From Balamuthia mandrillaris (taxonomy: Eukaryota; Discosea; Longamoebia; Balamuthiidae), in contig JAVKOQ010000017.1 in assembly GCA_031835245.1 (NCBI GenBank), forward strand, positions 302,501-366,500: 64,000 bases of DNA, written 5' to 3'. Every line of letters begins with the position of its first letter. Position 1 is the stretch's first letter. Both the position numbers and the translations under genes were made by a program. Positions 21,371 through 30,912 of the stretch are shown here, piece by piece. A model generated the notes under the pieces. The model did not search any database and was not told the origin of the DNA. It was given only the letters and a program-made list of their open reading frames with translations.

Positions 21371-22742
21371 AGAGCGAGAAGAGAGAGAGAAGAGAGAGGG
21401 AGAGAGAGAGAGAGAGAAAAAGAGCAGACAAAAAAAGAAAGCGAACCTCAGTCCATTTGGTGGGCTTGGCATGGATGGCCTTTTGAACATCAACTCGATT
21501 AAGATAAGCAGCAACTCGCTCTCCGATGGGCATACAATTGGTGGGAATAGTGGCAGCAAAGTCGAGGGTGCCATTGCCAGTGCAAAAGTCCTGGTAGAGG
21601 TCATCGGGGTCGAGGCTAGGTTGGTTCTTGCTCTTTTTGGCAGCCCTTTGAAGGAGGTAGTTGTGTCGGAACAAGGGCATGGCCTTTGCCTTGTGGTTCA
21701 AGCCCAAGCCCTTGAGCTCTTGGTCAAACACGCCGATCTGGGTGATGGTCTGGTTGTAAATATAGGAGCAAGCAGCGCTGGAGCTATCCTTGTTGCAGCC
21801 CTGGCGAGTCCAGTTGGCAAAGTTGGTGTAGGAGACAAGACCATGCCAATAGAAGAGGTTGAGCTGCACGTCTGGAGACCACTCTGCCTCGCAGTTGAAG
21901 ACAGGATTGCCCACCATCAAACCTCGAAGTTGGTGGCGGATGAAAGACTTGGGATGGTCCAGAATCTTGGCGGTGGTGGTTGGAATGTAGACTCCCTGAA
22001 CAATTGTTCGGAAGAGTAAGCAAGTTTCGTAAACCAAAAGAAGAACCTAGAAGAGAAGGTAGTTACGCCATAGGACTCGCCAGCAAGCCAAGTGTCTCGT
22101 CCGATGAAGCTAGGGTTTAGCATGAGGAATTCCTCCATGAAGGTAAAACTGTCTTCCGCAGCTTTGTCGTCGTTTGTGTTGTAGTCGGGAGCAAAGTCAG
22201 AGTAGCTAAAGCCGACCTGGATGGGATGGTCACCATCAAAGAAAAATACATGTTTGGTAAGCGCAAGTGGAGTGAGGAAAGAACGGCCAAAGAAAAGACG
22301 TACTCCCGCTGGTTGCTCGAAGTAAACTACGTTAGCGATCTTGGTCCAGCTAATGGGTGCATACTGAAGGGTTCCATCAGCGGCCGGAGTGAAAGGGCCG
22401 TGCTCACTGAGTAGACCACCAAGACTGGAACAGCCAGGTCCTCCATTGAACCAAAACACTGAAATTCAAGAATAAAAAGGGTCAATCCAGGTTGAAAGTA
22501 ACAGTGAGAGTGAGCGAAACGGTACCAAGAGGGTCAGTCGAAGGGTTGCCTTGACTCTCCACAAACCAGTAGAACAGCCGCCTGTTCCGTACTACGTCCA
22601 CGGTGACGTAGCCCGAGTACATCTTCAAAGCAGGGCCGGAGTAACCGGGCAATTGGGTCACCGGGTACTGTTGAGCACTCGCCAGCAGGGCGGCCAGCGC
22701 CAGCAGCAACGCCCCCAAACAAAAACTCGGTAGCAGCTTCAT
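20896..22742 (-). CDS. Secreted serine carboxypeptidase (S10 family)
   Basis: Lysosomal or secreted enzyme cutting C-terminal residues from peptides at acid pH. Five exons (22526-22742, 22304-22458, 22067-22216, 21447-21995, 20896-21306) give 493 residues, the usual size. The signal peptide ([20 protein letters not shown]) is followed by [13 protein letters not shown] (oxyanion region), GESYGGVYIPT with the nucleophilic Ser, AGDIDIATV with the catalytic Asp and KGAGHEAP with the catalytic His. All three catalytic residues are present. The intron at 21307-21446 carries an interrupted GA tract (21338-21418). It runs head-to-head with the gene at 23120; a TG dinucleotide run lies in its 5' region (22752-22771). 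Confidence 0.95.
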
Positions 22743-23119
22743 CTTTCTTATGTGTGTGTGTGTGTGTGTGTCTCGTGTGTGAGGCAAACCCCAAAAAAAA
22801 AAAAAGTGTAGCAAGCGAGTAGCAGTGGGCAGGCAGGGGTCTTCGAAAGAAGAGAGAGGATAAGAGTGACAAGCACCAAACCCAAAAAGCTTTCGTTTTA
22901 TACCCAACAAAACCGCCACCACAAAAAAACAGTAATCTGTGGAAAATGGAACAGGCTTTTCTTGCCCGTCCCCCTTTGACCTGCGAGAGAGAGCAGCGGA
23001 AACCTCCAACCAACCTTCCGACCTCCTTGCCCACACAGCACGATGCTCTTTGGGGGTGGAGTACCCCCTCCTCTGATTTTTCATTGGTGGAACATTGATA
23101 CGTATATTCGCTTCACGGA
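22743..23119. other. Divergent intergenic region with (TG)n run
   Basis: 377 bases between head-to-head genes. Holds about ten TG units (22752-22771) and no supported coding sequence; presumably two promoters. Confidence 0.5.
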
Positions 23120-24424
23120 ATGGAAAACGCGCCAAGGGAAGCCACGAAGAACACCAAACGTTGCGCAATGGGGACAGGAACAAGCCAACACCAAGTCGAT
23201 GAGGCTGCCGGACCCACGCAACCGCTCCTTGGGCTGACCTACAAGGGTTCATTTATAGGGCGGTACGGCAACGAGCTTCCTCCTGCGGTGCTCTTGGCGG
23301 GCCAACCGGCCTTGGAGCCGGCCTTGGCGGAGGCCTTGCTTGCCTCCTTGGGGTTAGACCTCAACGAGGCCGTGCTGGTGAAGAAGAGCGACCTGGAAAA
23401 CTTCTCGGTGACGCTGGAGAATCCCGTTCATGCTGGAGAGGTCTACAAGCCCTTCTTCTTCGACCGACAAGACGAGTACGGCAAGGGTCATGCCTACTGG
23501 GAAAGTCTCGTTCATACGGCTGACTACGAACCGCTACTCAAGCAACCAGCAACAGACGCACAAGAAGGCGACGAAGAGAAAGTGAAGGACAATGAGAAAG
23601 CGGAGGAGGCAGTTGTGGGCTCACCGCTTTTTATCAAAACGGCGTCTGCGAGGTTTACCAACAGAACGGCAGAGGCATCCATAGAGACGTTGCTGCCTCC
23701 AGCCTCATTAGCCATCTGCGCCTTTGTGGATGCGCTGCGGGAGGTCAACCACGAGTTCCTGGAGGAACTGCAAAAATGCCTTTTGGAGGATGGAGAGGGA
23801 CTGCTGCCAGAGGCATTGGTGAAGCGGTTCGTGGATGGAGTGTGGCGCAACATTGCTGTACAGTACCACTTTAGCGGTGCCTCTCGCTCCACCGAACAAA
23901 CCTTGCACCTCGATCACGTCAACTCTGCGTTGCATATGGCGGTCACTCTGCATGGCCAGCGTGCCGTTGCTTTCGCCCGACCCTCTGCCTCTGAGGCAGA
24001 GACTTCACTTGGTTTCTCCCTGTTGGAACTAGCCATGAATAAAGGAGACGTTTACCTGACCTCTCCGACTGCCATCCTTCACGGCATCTCTGTGGGACAG
24101 CGCTCCAAGGAGGACCGCTCCGTGGCTCTCCAGCTGCGGACTTTGCTTTCGGTGGAGGATGCCAACCAGCTAGCCTATGGCAAACAGGGCCAGCTGAGGT
24201 GCTTGTTGGGGTCAGTCCTGAAGACGCTGGATCGGTGCCAAACCCTCGTTCGCGTGCCTACCTTACAGGAATGGGATGACTGTCGGCAGAAACGTTTGGA
24301 GGTGTTGCGGCGACACTCAGAGGAAGAAGGAGCATCTAGCAGCAGCAACGGGCATACAGTTGTTTTTCGCAACTATTTTCGCACTCCTACCTCTTCCTCC
24401 GCTTCCTCCTCCTCTTATGAGTGA
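23120..24424 (+). CDS. Hypothetical protein with 2OG-Fe(II) dioxygenase-like beta helix
   Basis: Intronless, 434 residues. Residues ~250-335 show a pattern like the double-stranded beta helix of 2-oxoglutarate/iron oxygenases: LHLDHVN (His-x-Asp), about 60 residues later TAILHGISV (distal His), then RSVALQLR, whose Arg could bind the oxoglutarate carboxylate. The N-terminal half is unassigned and contains an acidic linker. The last 35 residues are Ser-rich. No signal peptide. The family call is inference from motif order; the alternative is an unknown cupin-like protein. A methionine near 23177 could also start it. Confidence 0.65.
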   Translation: MENAPREATKNTKRCAMGTGTSQHQVDEAAGPTQPLLGLTYKGSFIGRYGNELPPAVLLAGQPALEPALAEALLASLGLDLNEAVLVKKSDLENFSVTLENPVHAGEVYKPFFFDRQDEYGKGHAYWESLVHTADYEPLLKQPATDAQEGDEEKVKDNEKAEEAVVGSPLFIKTASARFTNRTAEASIETLLPPASLAICAFVDALREVNHEFLEELQKCLLEDGEGLLPEALVKRFVDGVWRNIAVQYHFSGASRSTEQTLHLDHVNSALHMAVTLHGQRAVAFARPSASEAETSLGFSLLELAMNKGDVYLTSPTAILHGISVGQRSKEDRSVALQLRTLLSVEDANQLAYGKQGQLRCLLGSVLKTLDRCQTLVRVPTLQEWDDCRQKRLEVLRRHSEEEGASSSSNGHTVVFRNYFRTPTSSSASSSSYE

Positions 24425-24661
24425 AGAACAGTTCTGTATGTAAGTATGCAAAGCAATAATCTCCCTTCTCTTCTTCTTTTCGTAATCTCTACTCAGGAAG
24501 CCGTTATACATAACCTAGTTCTACAAGAACACACAGGCACAACAAAACAAAGAACAAAAAAAAAAAAACAATTCAAGAATCATATAACGTTTTTTGACCA
24601 GCTAAATAAAACACAAAAAAAGGTCATATTCTCAAGCAAGATCGTTCGGAGCTAAAGCCTT

Positions 24662-25726
24662 TCAGAACCAGAAAGCGGCCAGAGAAGCACCAGAAGAAGC
24701 CTCCTTATCGCTGTTGGAATTGTAGGCCACCACATTGCCATCGTAGGCATTGCCATCATAACCAACATTGCCTCCATCATAGACCACATTGCCTCCATCG
24801 TAACCATCGTAGCCTACATCTCCTCCGTCGTAGACCACGTTGCCGCCATCATAGCTGATGTCACCGCCATCATAGTTCACCACGTTGCCTCCGTCATAGC
24901 GAACGTCACCGCCATCGTACACCACGTTGCCTCCATCGTAACGGACGTCACCACCGTCATAACGGATATCACCGCCATCATAGCGGATGTCGCCTCCATC
25001 ATAGCGAATGTCGCCACCGTCATAGCGGATATCGCCTCCATCGTACATTACGTCGCCTCCGTCGTAGCCATCGTAACGGATGTCACCTCCATCGTAGGTC
25101 ACCACGTTGCCGTCATAGCGGACATCGCCGCCATCGTAGGTCACAACGTTACCACCATCGTAACGGACATCGCCGCCATCGTAACGGATGTCGCCACCAT
25201 CATAGCGGATGTCACCTCCATCGTACATCACATTGCCTCCATCATAACCATCGTAACGGATGTCGCCTCCGTCGTACGTTACTACATTACCATCGTAGCG
25301 GATGTCACCGCCATCGTAGCGGATGTCACCTCCATCGTAGCGGATGTCACCTCCATCGTAGCGGACATCACCACCATCGTAGGTCACCACGTTGCCACCG
25401 TCATAGCGGATATCGCCGCCATCATAACGAATATCTCCTCCGTCGTAACGAATGTCACCACCATCGTAACGGATGTCGCCACCATCATAGCGGATATCAC
25501 CTCCGTCGTACATCACGTTACCGCCATCATAATCGTCATAGCGGATGTCACCGCCATCGTAAGTCACCACGTTGCCACCGTCGTAACGGACGTCACCGCC
25601 ATCATAGGTTACCACATCACCATCGTAGCGCACATCGCCTCCACCATAGTTCACGTCTGCTCTCCCAGCCAACGTGGTCGCAGCGAAGAAGGCCAACACC
25701 AAGGAAAGTACCAGAACAGCCTTCAT
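24662..25726 (-). CDS. Secreted tandem-repeat protein made of YDGG units
   Basis: Single frame of 354 residues. A clear signal peptide (MKAVLVLSLVLAFFAATTLA) leads into about 300 residues built almost only from 6-9-residue units of the form YDGG(D/N)(I/V)R, with variants ending NVVT or NVM, roughly 40 copies. A longer order is visible: blocks that open with a doubled Tyr-Asp (YDGYDGG) recur about three times. The tail (SNSDKEASSGASLAAFWF) is unlike the repeat. The protein is very acidic and rich in Tyr and Gly. Synonymous sites differ from unit to unit, so the repeat is kept at protein level. Function unknown; extracellular matrix, cyst wall, adhesive or calcium-binding roles are possible. 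Confidence 0.85.
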   Translation of the reverse strand: MKAVLVLSLVLAFFAATTLAGRADVNYGGGDVRYDGDVVTYDGGDVRYDGGNVVTYDGGDIRYDDYDGGNVMYDGGDIRYDGGDIRYDGGDIRYDGGDIRYDGGDIRYDGGNVVTYDGGDVRYDGGDIRYDGGDIRYDGGDIRYDGNVVTYDGGDIRYDGYDGGNVMYDGGDIRYDGGDIRYDGGDVRYDGGNVVTYDGGDVRYDGNVVTYDGGDIRYDGYDGGDVMYDGGDIRYDGGDIRYDGGDIRYDGGDIRYDGGDVRYDGGNVVYDGGDVRYDGGNVVNYDGGDISYDGGNVVYDGGDVGYDGYDGGNVVYDGGNVGYDGNAYDGNVVAYNSNSDKEASSGASLAAFWF

Positions 25727-26248
25727 TCTTGTTTGTTAACAGGTTTGTTGTTGTTGTTTTGATTGTTTTGTTTGTTGTTTGTTGAATGATGCAATTTGTT
25801 AAATGGCCTTGTTGGTTTTATAGTTGGATGAGTGCTGCTTTATTTGGATGGGGTGGTGTTAAAATTTTGAATCCTCTCCTTGAATTCTTCTCTACATCCC
25901 ATCAAGAGGCTGCATGGAGGAAATAATATTGTTATTGGCCCCACCATACGGGCAGTAACCTCCCTTTCTATTCTATGCTTTTTTTGCATTTCTCCACGAA
26001 ATACACGAACAGGTAGGTAGTCTCCTTGCTTCCCATTTTTATCCTTGCCATGCTTCTGTGTTGTTGGGGCGCAATGTCCCATCGAATGCCTGCTAAAACT
26101 GAGCTGAATTGCCGCACTATCCTCATCACGACGCTTCGCTCTCCTCTCTCCTCTCCTCTCTCCTCTCTTTGCCCGGTAGCTGCTGACATCAGCGTTGTCG
26201 ACAAATGTATTGACGGATCCATGTCGTCGTGGTTGATGGAAAAAAAAA
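25727..26248. other. Divergent intergenic region
   Basis: About 520 bases between the YDGG gene (minus) and the oxygenase gene (plus). It contains a GTT-rich stretch close to the YDGG start and CTCCT pentamers at about 26130-26167. No coding sequence supported. Confidence 0.5.
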
Positions 26249-29047
26249 ATGGAGCAACAGGCAAGCCTGCAGAAGGAACCTCCACTCAAACGAGCCAAAC
26301 TTGAACCCAAGGCTGAATGGAAGGAACGTGAAGAAGAACAAGAAGAAGAAGAAGAAGAAGAAGAAGAACAAGAAGAAGAAGAACAAGAAGAAGAAGAAGA
26401 AGAAAACAAAGAAGAATCGTCATTCCCGTCGTCGTCAACATTACAGGATTACAGCACGCTCTACTGGACCACCCAACTGGTAGAGAGGCTTCCCGAAAGC
26501 ACTGAGGTGTGCGTGGGTGGGTCTGCGGAGAAGTACCTTCCCTCTCTGCCAGGCCTGGCGGTCAAAAGGCGAGAGATCTCCCTCCCTCTCAACGACGCCG
26601 AGGTATCCTTTCTCCAAGCAGAGGGCACCCTCTCCCCACATGGGCGTGGCTGCCAGACGAGCGTCCGCTCCTCCAAAGAGTTTGACCCCAGCGACTTCAC
26701 CTTCGCCAACGCAGCGTGGAAGCAAGGGCTGGACTCTCTCACGCGGGAGGTGGCCTCTCAACTCGGCGTCAATGCCACGGGCTGTCGCGTGGAGGCTCGT
26801 CCCTACAAGCTCCTCCTCTACAGCGAGGGGGACCACTTCCTGCCCCACCGCGACACTGAGAAGGAGGTCGGCATGTTCGCCACGCTCGTCATCCAGCTGC
26901 CCTCCCGCTGCACTGGCGGGGCTCTCATCGTCAGGCGTGGTGGTCGCACTTACTCCCATGACTTTGGGGCCAGCAACAACAGCAGCAACAACGACTGTGG
27001 CAGCACGGCACGCCAGGCCCCTCAGTACTGCTGCTACTATGCGGCGCATTATGCTGATGTGGAGCACGAGGTAGAGCCTATCACCTCCGGCCATCGCCTG
27101 GCGGTGGTCTACAACTTTATTTGGACTGATCCTCAGTTGCCCGCCCCCAGCGGGAAAGACTTTGTGGATAGCGTGATTCACTGGGCGATGGTGTTGAGAG
27201 CGTGGGGCAAGAAGAGGGACGTGCCGAACGGGCGGATGGTCTTCCTGTTAGAGCACCTGTACACGGAGGAGGGGCTGCTTGGAAAGGGCGTTCTGGCACT
27301 GAAGGGAAAGGATCGTGCCCTCGTGAGTGCCATTTGCTCGGCCAACCGGCTTCTCTTAGAGGAAGGCTTTTGTCAAGAGGAAGTCAGCATTTATGTCATT
27401 TCCGTGGACTACACTCGACGCTTTGAGGGCAGCGGATATAGCAATCGCTACTATGACAGCAGCGACGAGGACTCTGACGACTATAGCCCCAGCTACTGGG
27501 AGGAATGCGACCGAGAAGAAATCATTCACTGGTACTCTATTCTCGGAGTACCTGTCCAGTTTCCGGGGCTGACCATCGACTGGAAGAATGATGTGGCTGC
27601 TCCAAAGTACAAGATAGAAGACGAGGAAGCCATCTTCTGTTTCAAAGGCGAGACCCTCAAAGAAGGCTACACCGGCAATGCGGGACATACTAAGAAAATC
27701 ACCTACCATCGCACTGCTCTCGTCATTTGGCCACAAGCCTTGGAGTATAAGATAAGGATGGCCCACGGAGGTGTCTACAATGCTGCAAGCTTTGTGTGCA
27801 ATAACGATGATGGCCGTGAGGAACAGTTGCGTGAGGTTGACCAAGTGTTGGAGCTGTGGGCCAATTCGCCCAAAGAGAGCATTCCCAGGGCGAACAGATT
27901 CACCAATGACGACGAGGCCACTGCTGAGGGCGCCGCCCAATTGTTGAAGTGCATATCCAGCGACGACACTGCACGCATGCAGCGTATCTTAGAATTGACC
28001 AAGGAGGCGGTACTGCCCAGCATCAAGAGCAAAGACGCTAACCTGAAAGCAGCCGCAACGATTCTTAAGGCCGTTGTAACAACAACATCCACGCCAGCGC
28101 TAGCCCTACAACTCTTGGATGCGTTCACACAAACCCTCAGGGAACGAGAGGCTGAGAAGTCATGTGCTTCTTTGCGTTACTCCCACTTCCTCTCGGGGCG
28201 GGAGTGGAACCTGCAACAGCCGTTACAGCAACTCATCGAGAAATGGGCATGGACTGACGTCGGCCAGCACGTCATGGACTTTTTGCATGCTTCCAGCTCC
28301 ATAGCACTCCTTCACCGCCTCTCCCTCGCCAAATCCCTTTTATCCACTGCGCCACTTGCTGCCCAAGCTATCGCACACGACACCATCGACGAGATGCTAC
28401 GGACAAAAGACTTGTCTCCCTACATGGTATACCCATATCGCCACTGTGATAATCTCAAAACGATCCATGTTCCGGCCCTCGCCCTGTGTGCTGCCTTGGA
28501 TGACTTTGAACGTGGACAACAAGTGTGCGACAGGATGGTGAGAGATGTCAGTCGAAAGGATACCATCTACTTTCTTGAGGACGAGTCTTTGTTCGGCGAC
28601 TATCACGCCTTTCGCGAACGGCTGTTCGCAGAGTACTTGATAGGTCCTCGTATTCGCGAACTGCAACGCGTCGTTCTCGCCGGTAAAAAGTTCAGTTGGG
28701 TGCAACGTCCCGATCCAACCATCGTGACTCATGCAGAGCTGCTCAACTTTCTTCAGAGCCCAGAGGAGGCCATCGTTCTCTCGGGCTTCCACAGCAGCGA
28801 GGAGGCCCGCCGCTTTGCAGACAAGTACTCCAAAGAGGATTTGCCTCCGAGTAAAAAGGGCTTCTCTGCCGTCTTCACCGCTGACGGCCAAGGAGCAGAA
28901 GCCAAGGTGAGGGTGACCAAGACAAAGGACTTTTACGCCCTTGAAGTGGGCGAGTTCCAGCAGGCTTGTGCAAAGCTGCGGTACCTGCGTGACCGCTGGG
29001 ATCCCTCCAAAGCGAAAGAGCAAGCACAAGCCAAACCTGAGAAATGA
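26249..29047 (+). CDS. Large 2OG-Fe(II) oxygenase (prolyl-4-hydroxylase-like)
   Basis: Intronless, 932 residues. A Lys-rich start and a 28-residue Glu/Gln run come first. Residues ~190-290 form the catalytic beta helix: YSEGDHFLPHRDTEKE holds His-x-Asp, then FATLVIQLPS and GGALIVRRGG, then HYADVEHEVEPITSGHRLAV, with the distal His and the oxoglutarate-binding Arg. This order is that of the P4H/Ofd1-like oxygenases. The remaining ~640 residues have no recognised domain and look helical in the second half, perhaps a scaffold or substrate module. The target is unknown. Similar long intronless members occur in fungi and amoebae. Confidence 0.85.
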   Translation: MEQQASLQKEPPLKRAKLEPKAEWKEREEEQEEEEEEEEEQEEEEQEEEEEENKEESSFPSSSTLQDYSTLYWTTQLVERLPESTEVCVGGSAEKYLPSLPGLAVKRREISLPLNDAEVSFLQAEGTLSPHGRGCQTSVRSSKEFDPSDFTFANAAWKQGLDSLTREVASQLGVNATGCRVEARPYKLLLYSEGDHFLPHRDTEKEVGMFATLVIQLPSRCTGGALIVRRGGRTYSHDFGASNNSSNNDCGSTARQAPQYCCYYAAHYADVEHEVEPITSGHRLAVVYNFIWTDPQLPAPSGKDFVDSVIHWAMVLRAWGKKRDVPNGRMVFLLEHLYTEEGLLGKGVLALKGKDRALVSAICSANRLLLEEGFCQEEVSIYVISVDYTRRFEGSGYSNRYYDSSDEDSDDYSPSYWEECDREEIIHWYSILGVPVQFPGLTIDWKNDVAAPKYKIEDEEAIFCFKGETLKEGYTGNAGHTKKITYHRTALVIWPQALEYKIRMAHGGVYNAASFVCNNDDGREEQLREVDQVLELWANSPKESIPRANRFTNDDEATAEGAAQLLKCISSDDTARMQRILELTKEAVLPSIKSKDANLKAAATILKAVVTTTSTPALALQLLDAFTQTLREREAEKSCASLRYSHFLSGREWNLQQPLQQLIEKWAWTDVGQHVMDFLHASSSIALLHRLSLAKSLLSTAPLAAQAIAHDTIDEMLRTKDLSPYMVYPYRHCDNLKTIHVPALALCAALDDFERGQQVCDRMVRDVSRKDTIYFLEDESLFGDYHAFRERLFAEYLIGPRIRELQRVVLAGKKFSWVQRPDPTIVTHAELLNFLQSPEEAIVLSGFHSSEEARRFADKYSKEDLPPSKKGFSAVFTADGQGAEAKVRVTKTKDFYALEVGEFQQACAKLRYLRDRWDPSKAKEQAQAKPEK

Positions 29048-29351
29048 GGAGAGAAGGGAAGCCACATGGCAAAGAATTGTACAAAAAACTGAAACGCAGA
29101 ACAAAACAAACAGTTTAAAAGAAAACAAGACATATAAAAGTAAATAAATAAAAAAAACAAAAAAAAAATGAAGTATAGGACAAGAGGCTATTCATTGGCT
29201 GGCCGGCCGTTCATGTTATAATTCCTTCCGTTGTTGTTGTTGTTGTTGTTAACGGAAAAGCGGCTGCATAACCCAAGGGGGGGACAGAAAGAAGCAAACA
29301 CTTAGAGAGAACGCACGTAGCGCCCGAGACTAGACACCCCCGCACCCACGA
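29048..29351. other. Intergenic stretch
   Basis: 304 bases between the oxygenase stop and the ADF/F-box start. Adenine-rich at 29100-29170, then GTT repeats. No gene supported. Confidence 0.5.
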
Positions 29352-29572
29352 ATGAGTTTGTTGAGCGTGACCGTGCCGGAGGAGCTGCACGATGCCTACA
29401 ACAACATGAAAAAAGGGCACCATCGCTTCGTGCTGTACAGGCTGGAGGACAGCGGACAATTGGTGGTGGAGCAGCCCCCGCCGCCGCCTCCCTCCCTCCG
29501 CCTGGCCACCACCGCGTTGCGCCAACTCGAGCAAAGACATGCACGAGGTGAGCTCGGCTTCTCCTCCCTTCG

Positions 29573-29612
<40 letters not shown>

Positions 29613-30627
29613 GCCCTTCTCTCTTCGCGAATAGCTAACGAGCAAAGGCTCGCTTTCTTTGGGAATGAGCAGCGGGAAGGACTCTCCGATTGAAAGCAGG
29701 GTCAGAAGAAGGCGAAACGGAGCCGTTGATGGGCGCTTTTGCCCGTTTGCCACCGGAACTGGTGCGCCATGTCCTTCTGTTGCTGGAGACGCCTTCACTG
29801 GTGGCCCTGTCATCCACTTCATCGTACGTACTGTCTCCCATCCACAACAGTAGAAAGTAACGGCAAGAAGAAGAAGAAGAAGAAGAAGAAGAAGAAGAAG
29901 AAGAAGAAGAAGAAGAAGAAGAAGAACAAGAACAGCAGAACAAGAACAAGGAAAGAAGAACAACAAGAACAAGAACAGAAGAAGAACAAGAACAAGAACA
30001 AGAAGAGAACAGAACAAGAACAAGAAGAGAAGAAGAAGAAGAAGAGAACAAGAAAGAAAGAAAGAAGAAGAAGAAAGAAGAAGAAGAAGAAGAAGAAAGA
30101 AGAAGAAAGAAGAAGAAGAAGAAGAAGAAGAAAAGAAGAGAAGAACAAGAACAAGAACAAGAACAAGAAGACAAAGAAAAGCAGAACAAGAAGTCCAAGA
30201 AGAAATAAAGAAAGGCGAACGAAGAAGACGACTAAACATACTCATTGCACGCTGAAGGTACTGGTATGAATACGTCATGGGAGGGCCTCAGCTTTGGCAA
30301 GAAGTGGTCAGCCAGGAACGAGCCCTCCACGGTGGCGACCTCTGCTGCTGGGGCAGCACTTGGGAGACCCTGCTGGCCTTGCTCCCCAAAAAAGAGCCTC
30401 GCTATGCCTTCTTCATGTGGCCCATTTCCGATGCCGACACCGCCAACGCAACGAAGATGGTGTTCTTGTTTTGGTGCCCCTCCGAGGCCAGGATACGCCA
30501 AAAGATGATGTGCACTTCCGTTGTATCGGAGCTGCATCGCAAGCTGGGCGGCGTGTTGGTGCAAGCCACGGAGCTGGACGAGCTCGACTATGGTGGTGTA
30601 AACGAGCGTGTTAAACTTGGATTCTGA
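29352..30627 (+). CDS. ADF/cofilin-homology protein with an F-box inserted inside the domain
   Basis: Three exons (29352-29547, 29700-29823, 30258-30627) join in phase to 229 residues. Residues 1-41 are the N-terminal half of an ADF-H domain (VTVPEELHDAYNNMKKGHHR, FVLYRLEDSGQLVVEQ). Residues ~140-229 are its second half (STWETLLALLPKKEPRYAFF, KMVFLFWCPSEARIRQKM with the actin-binding helix, then LVQATELDELD). Between them, after a Pro-rich linker, residues ~82-128 are an F-box: LPPELVRHVLLLLETPSLVA, then LSSTSSYWYEY and GPQLWQEVVSQE. The F-box spans exons 2 and 3. The insertion falls at the loop between the second strand and the next helix of the ADF fold. Implied role: linking actin or an actin-like partner to an SCF ubiquitin ligase. 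Confidence 0.75.
29865..30205. repeat. (GAA)n/(GAACAA)n tract in ADF/F-box intron
   Basis: About 340 bases of imperfect GAA and CAA trinucleotides in the second intron. The purine strand is the coding strand, against the usual polarity in this window. Long false ORFs (poly-Lys, Ser, Leu, Phe) arise from it. Confidence 0.95.
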
Positions 30628-30912
30628 GAACAAGAATGTTAACGGTTAACCGAAGAGTGTCTCTCCGATCCAGAGAAGTATAAAGCAAAAGCAAAAGAAA
30701 AAGGAAGCAGGACAGCAGCAACAGTGTGGCCAAGAACAGGTCAGAACGCGTACCACTGGTGCAAACAGAATGTAAGCGCTTACACAAGGTCGACATGAAG
30801 AAGGCACCAATCCGAAGAAGGCAACCGTGCCCCTTGCGGAGGATTAAACAGTCAGCAAGAAGGGAGGAGAGGTAAACAAGGCAAGTGCTGCACCACCAAA
30901 AGCGTTACGAGC

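Noticed and set aside
23524-23892. Antisense ORFs opposite intronless genes (also 26441-27181, 28397-29128, 37772-38962, 20121-20747)
   Set aside because: They follow codon structure of the real genes on the opposite strand and have no domains of their own.
24662-25726. CRISPR-like or satellite array
   Set aside because: The repeats are short, lack spacers, keep one open frame after a signal peptide and vary at synonymous sites, so they are coding repeats.
29739-30269. Long ORFs of Lys/Lys-Glu, Ser or Leu/Phe runs
   Set aside because: They are translations of the GAA/CAA microsatellite in the ADF/F-box intron. The same holds for 2679-3020, 18518-19075, 26189-26386, 54741-55143 and similar tracts.
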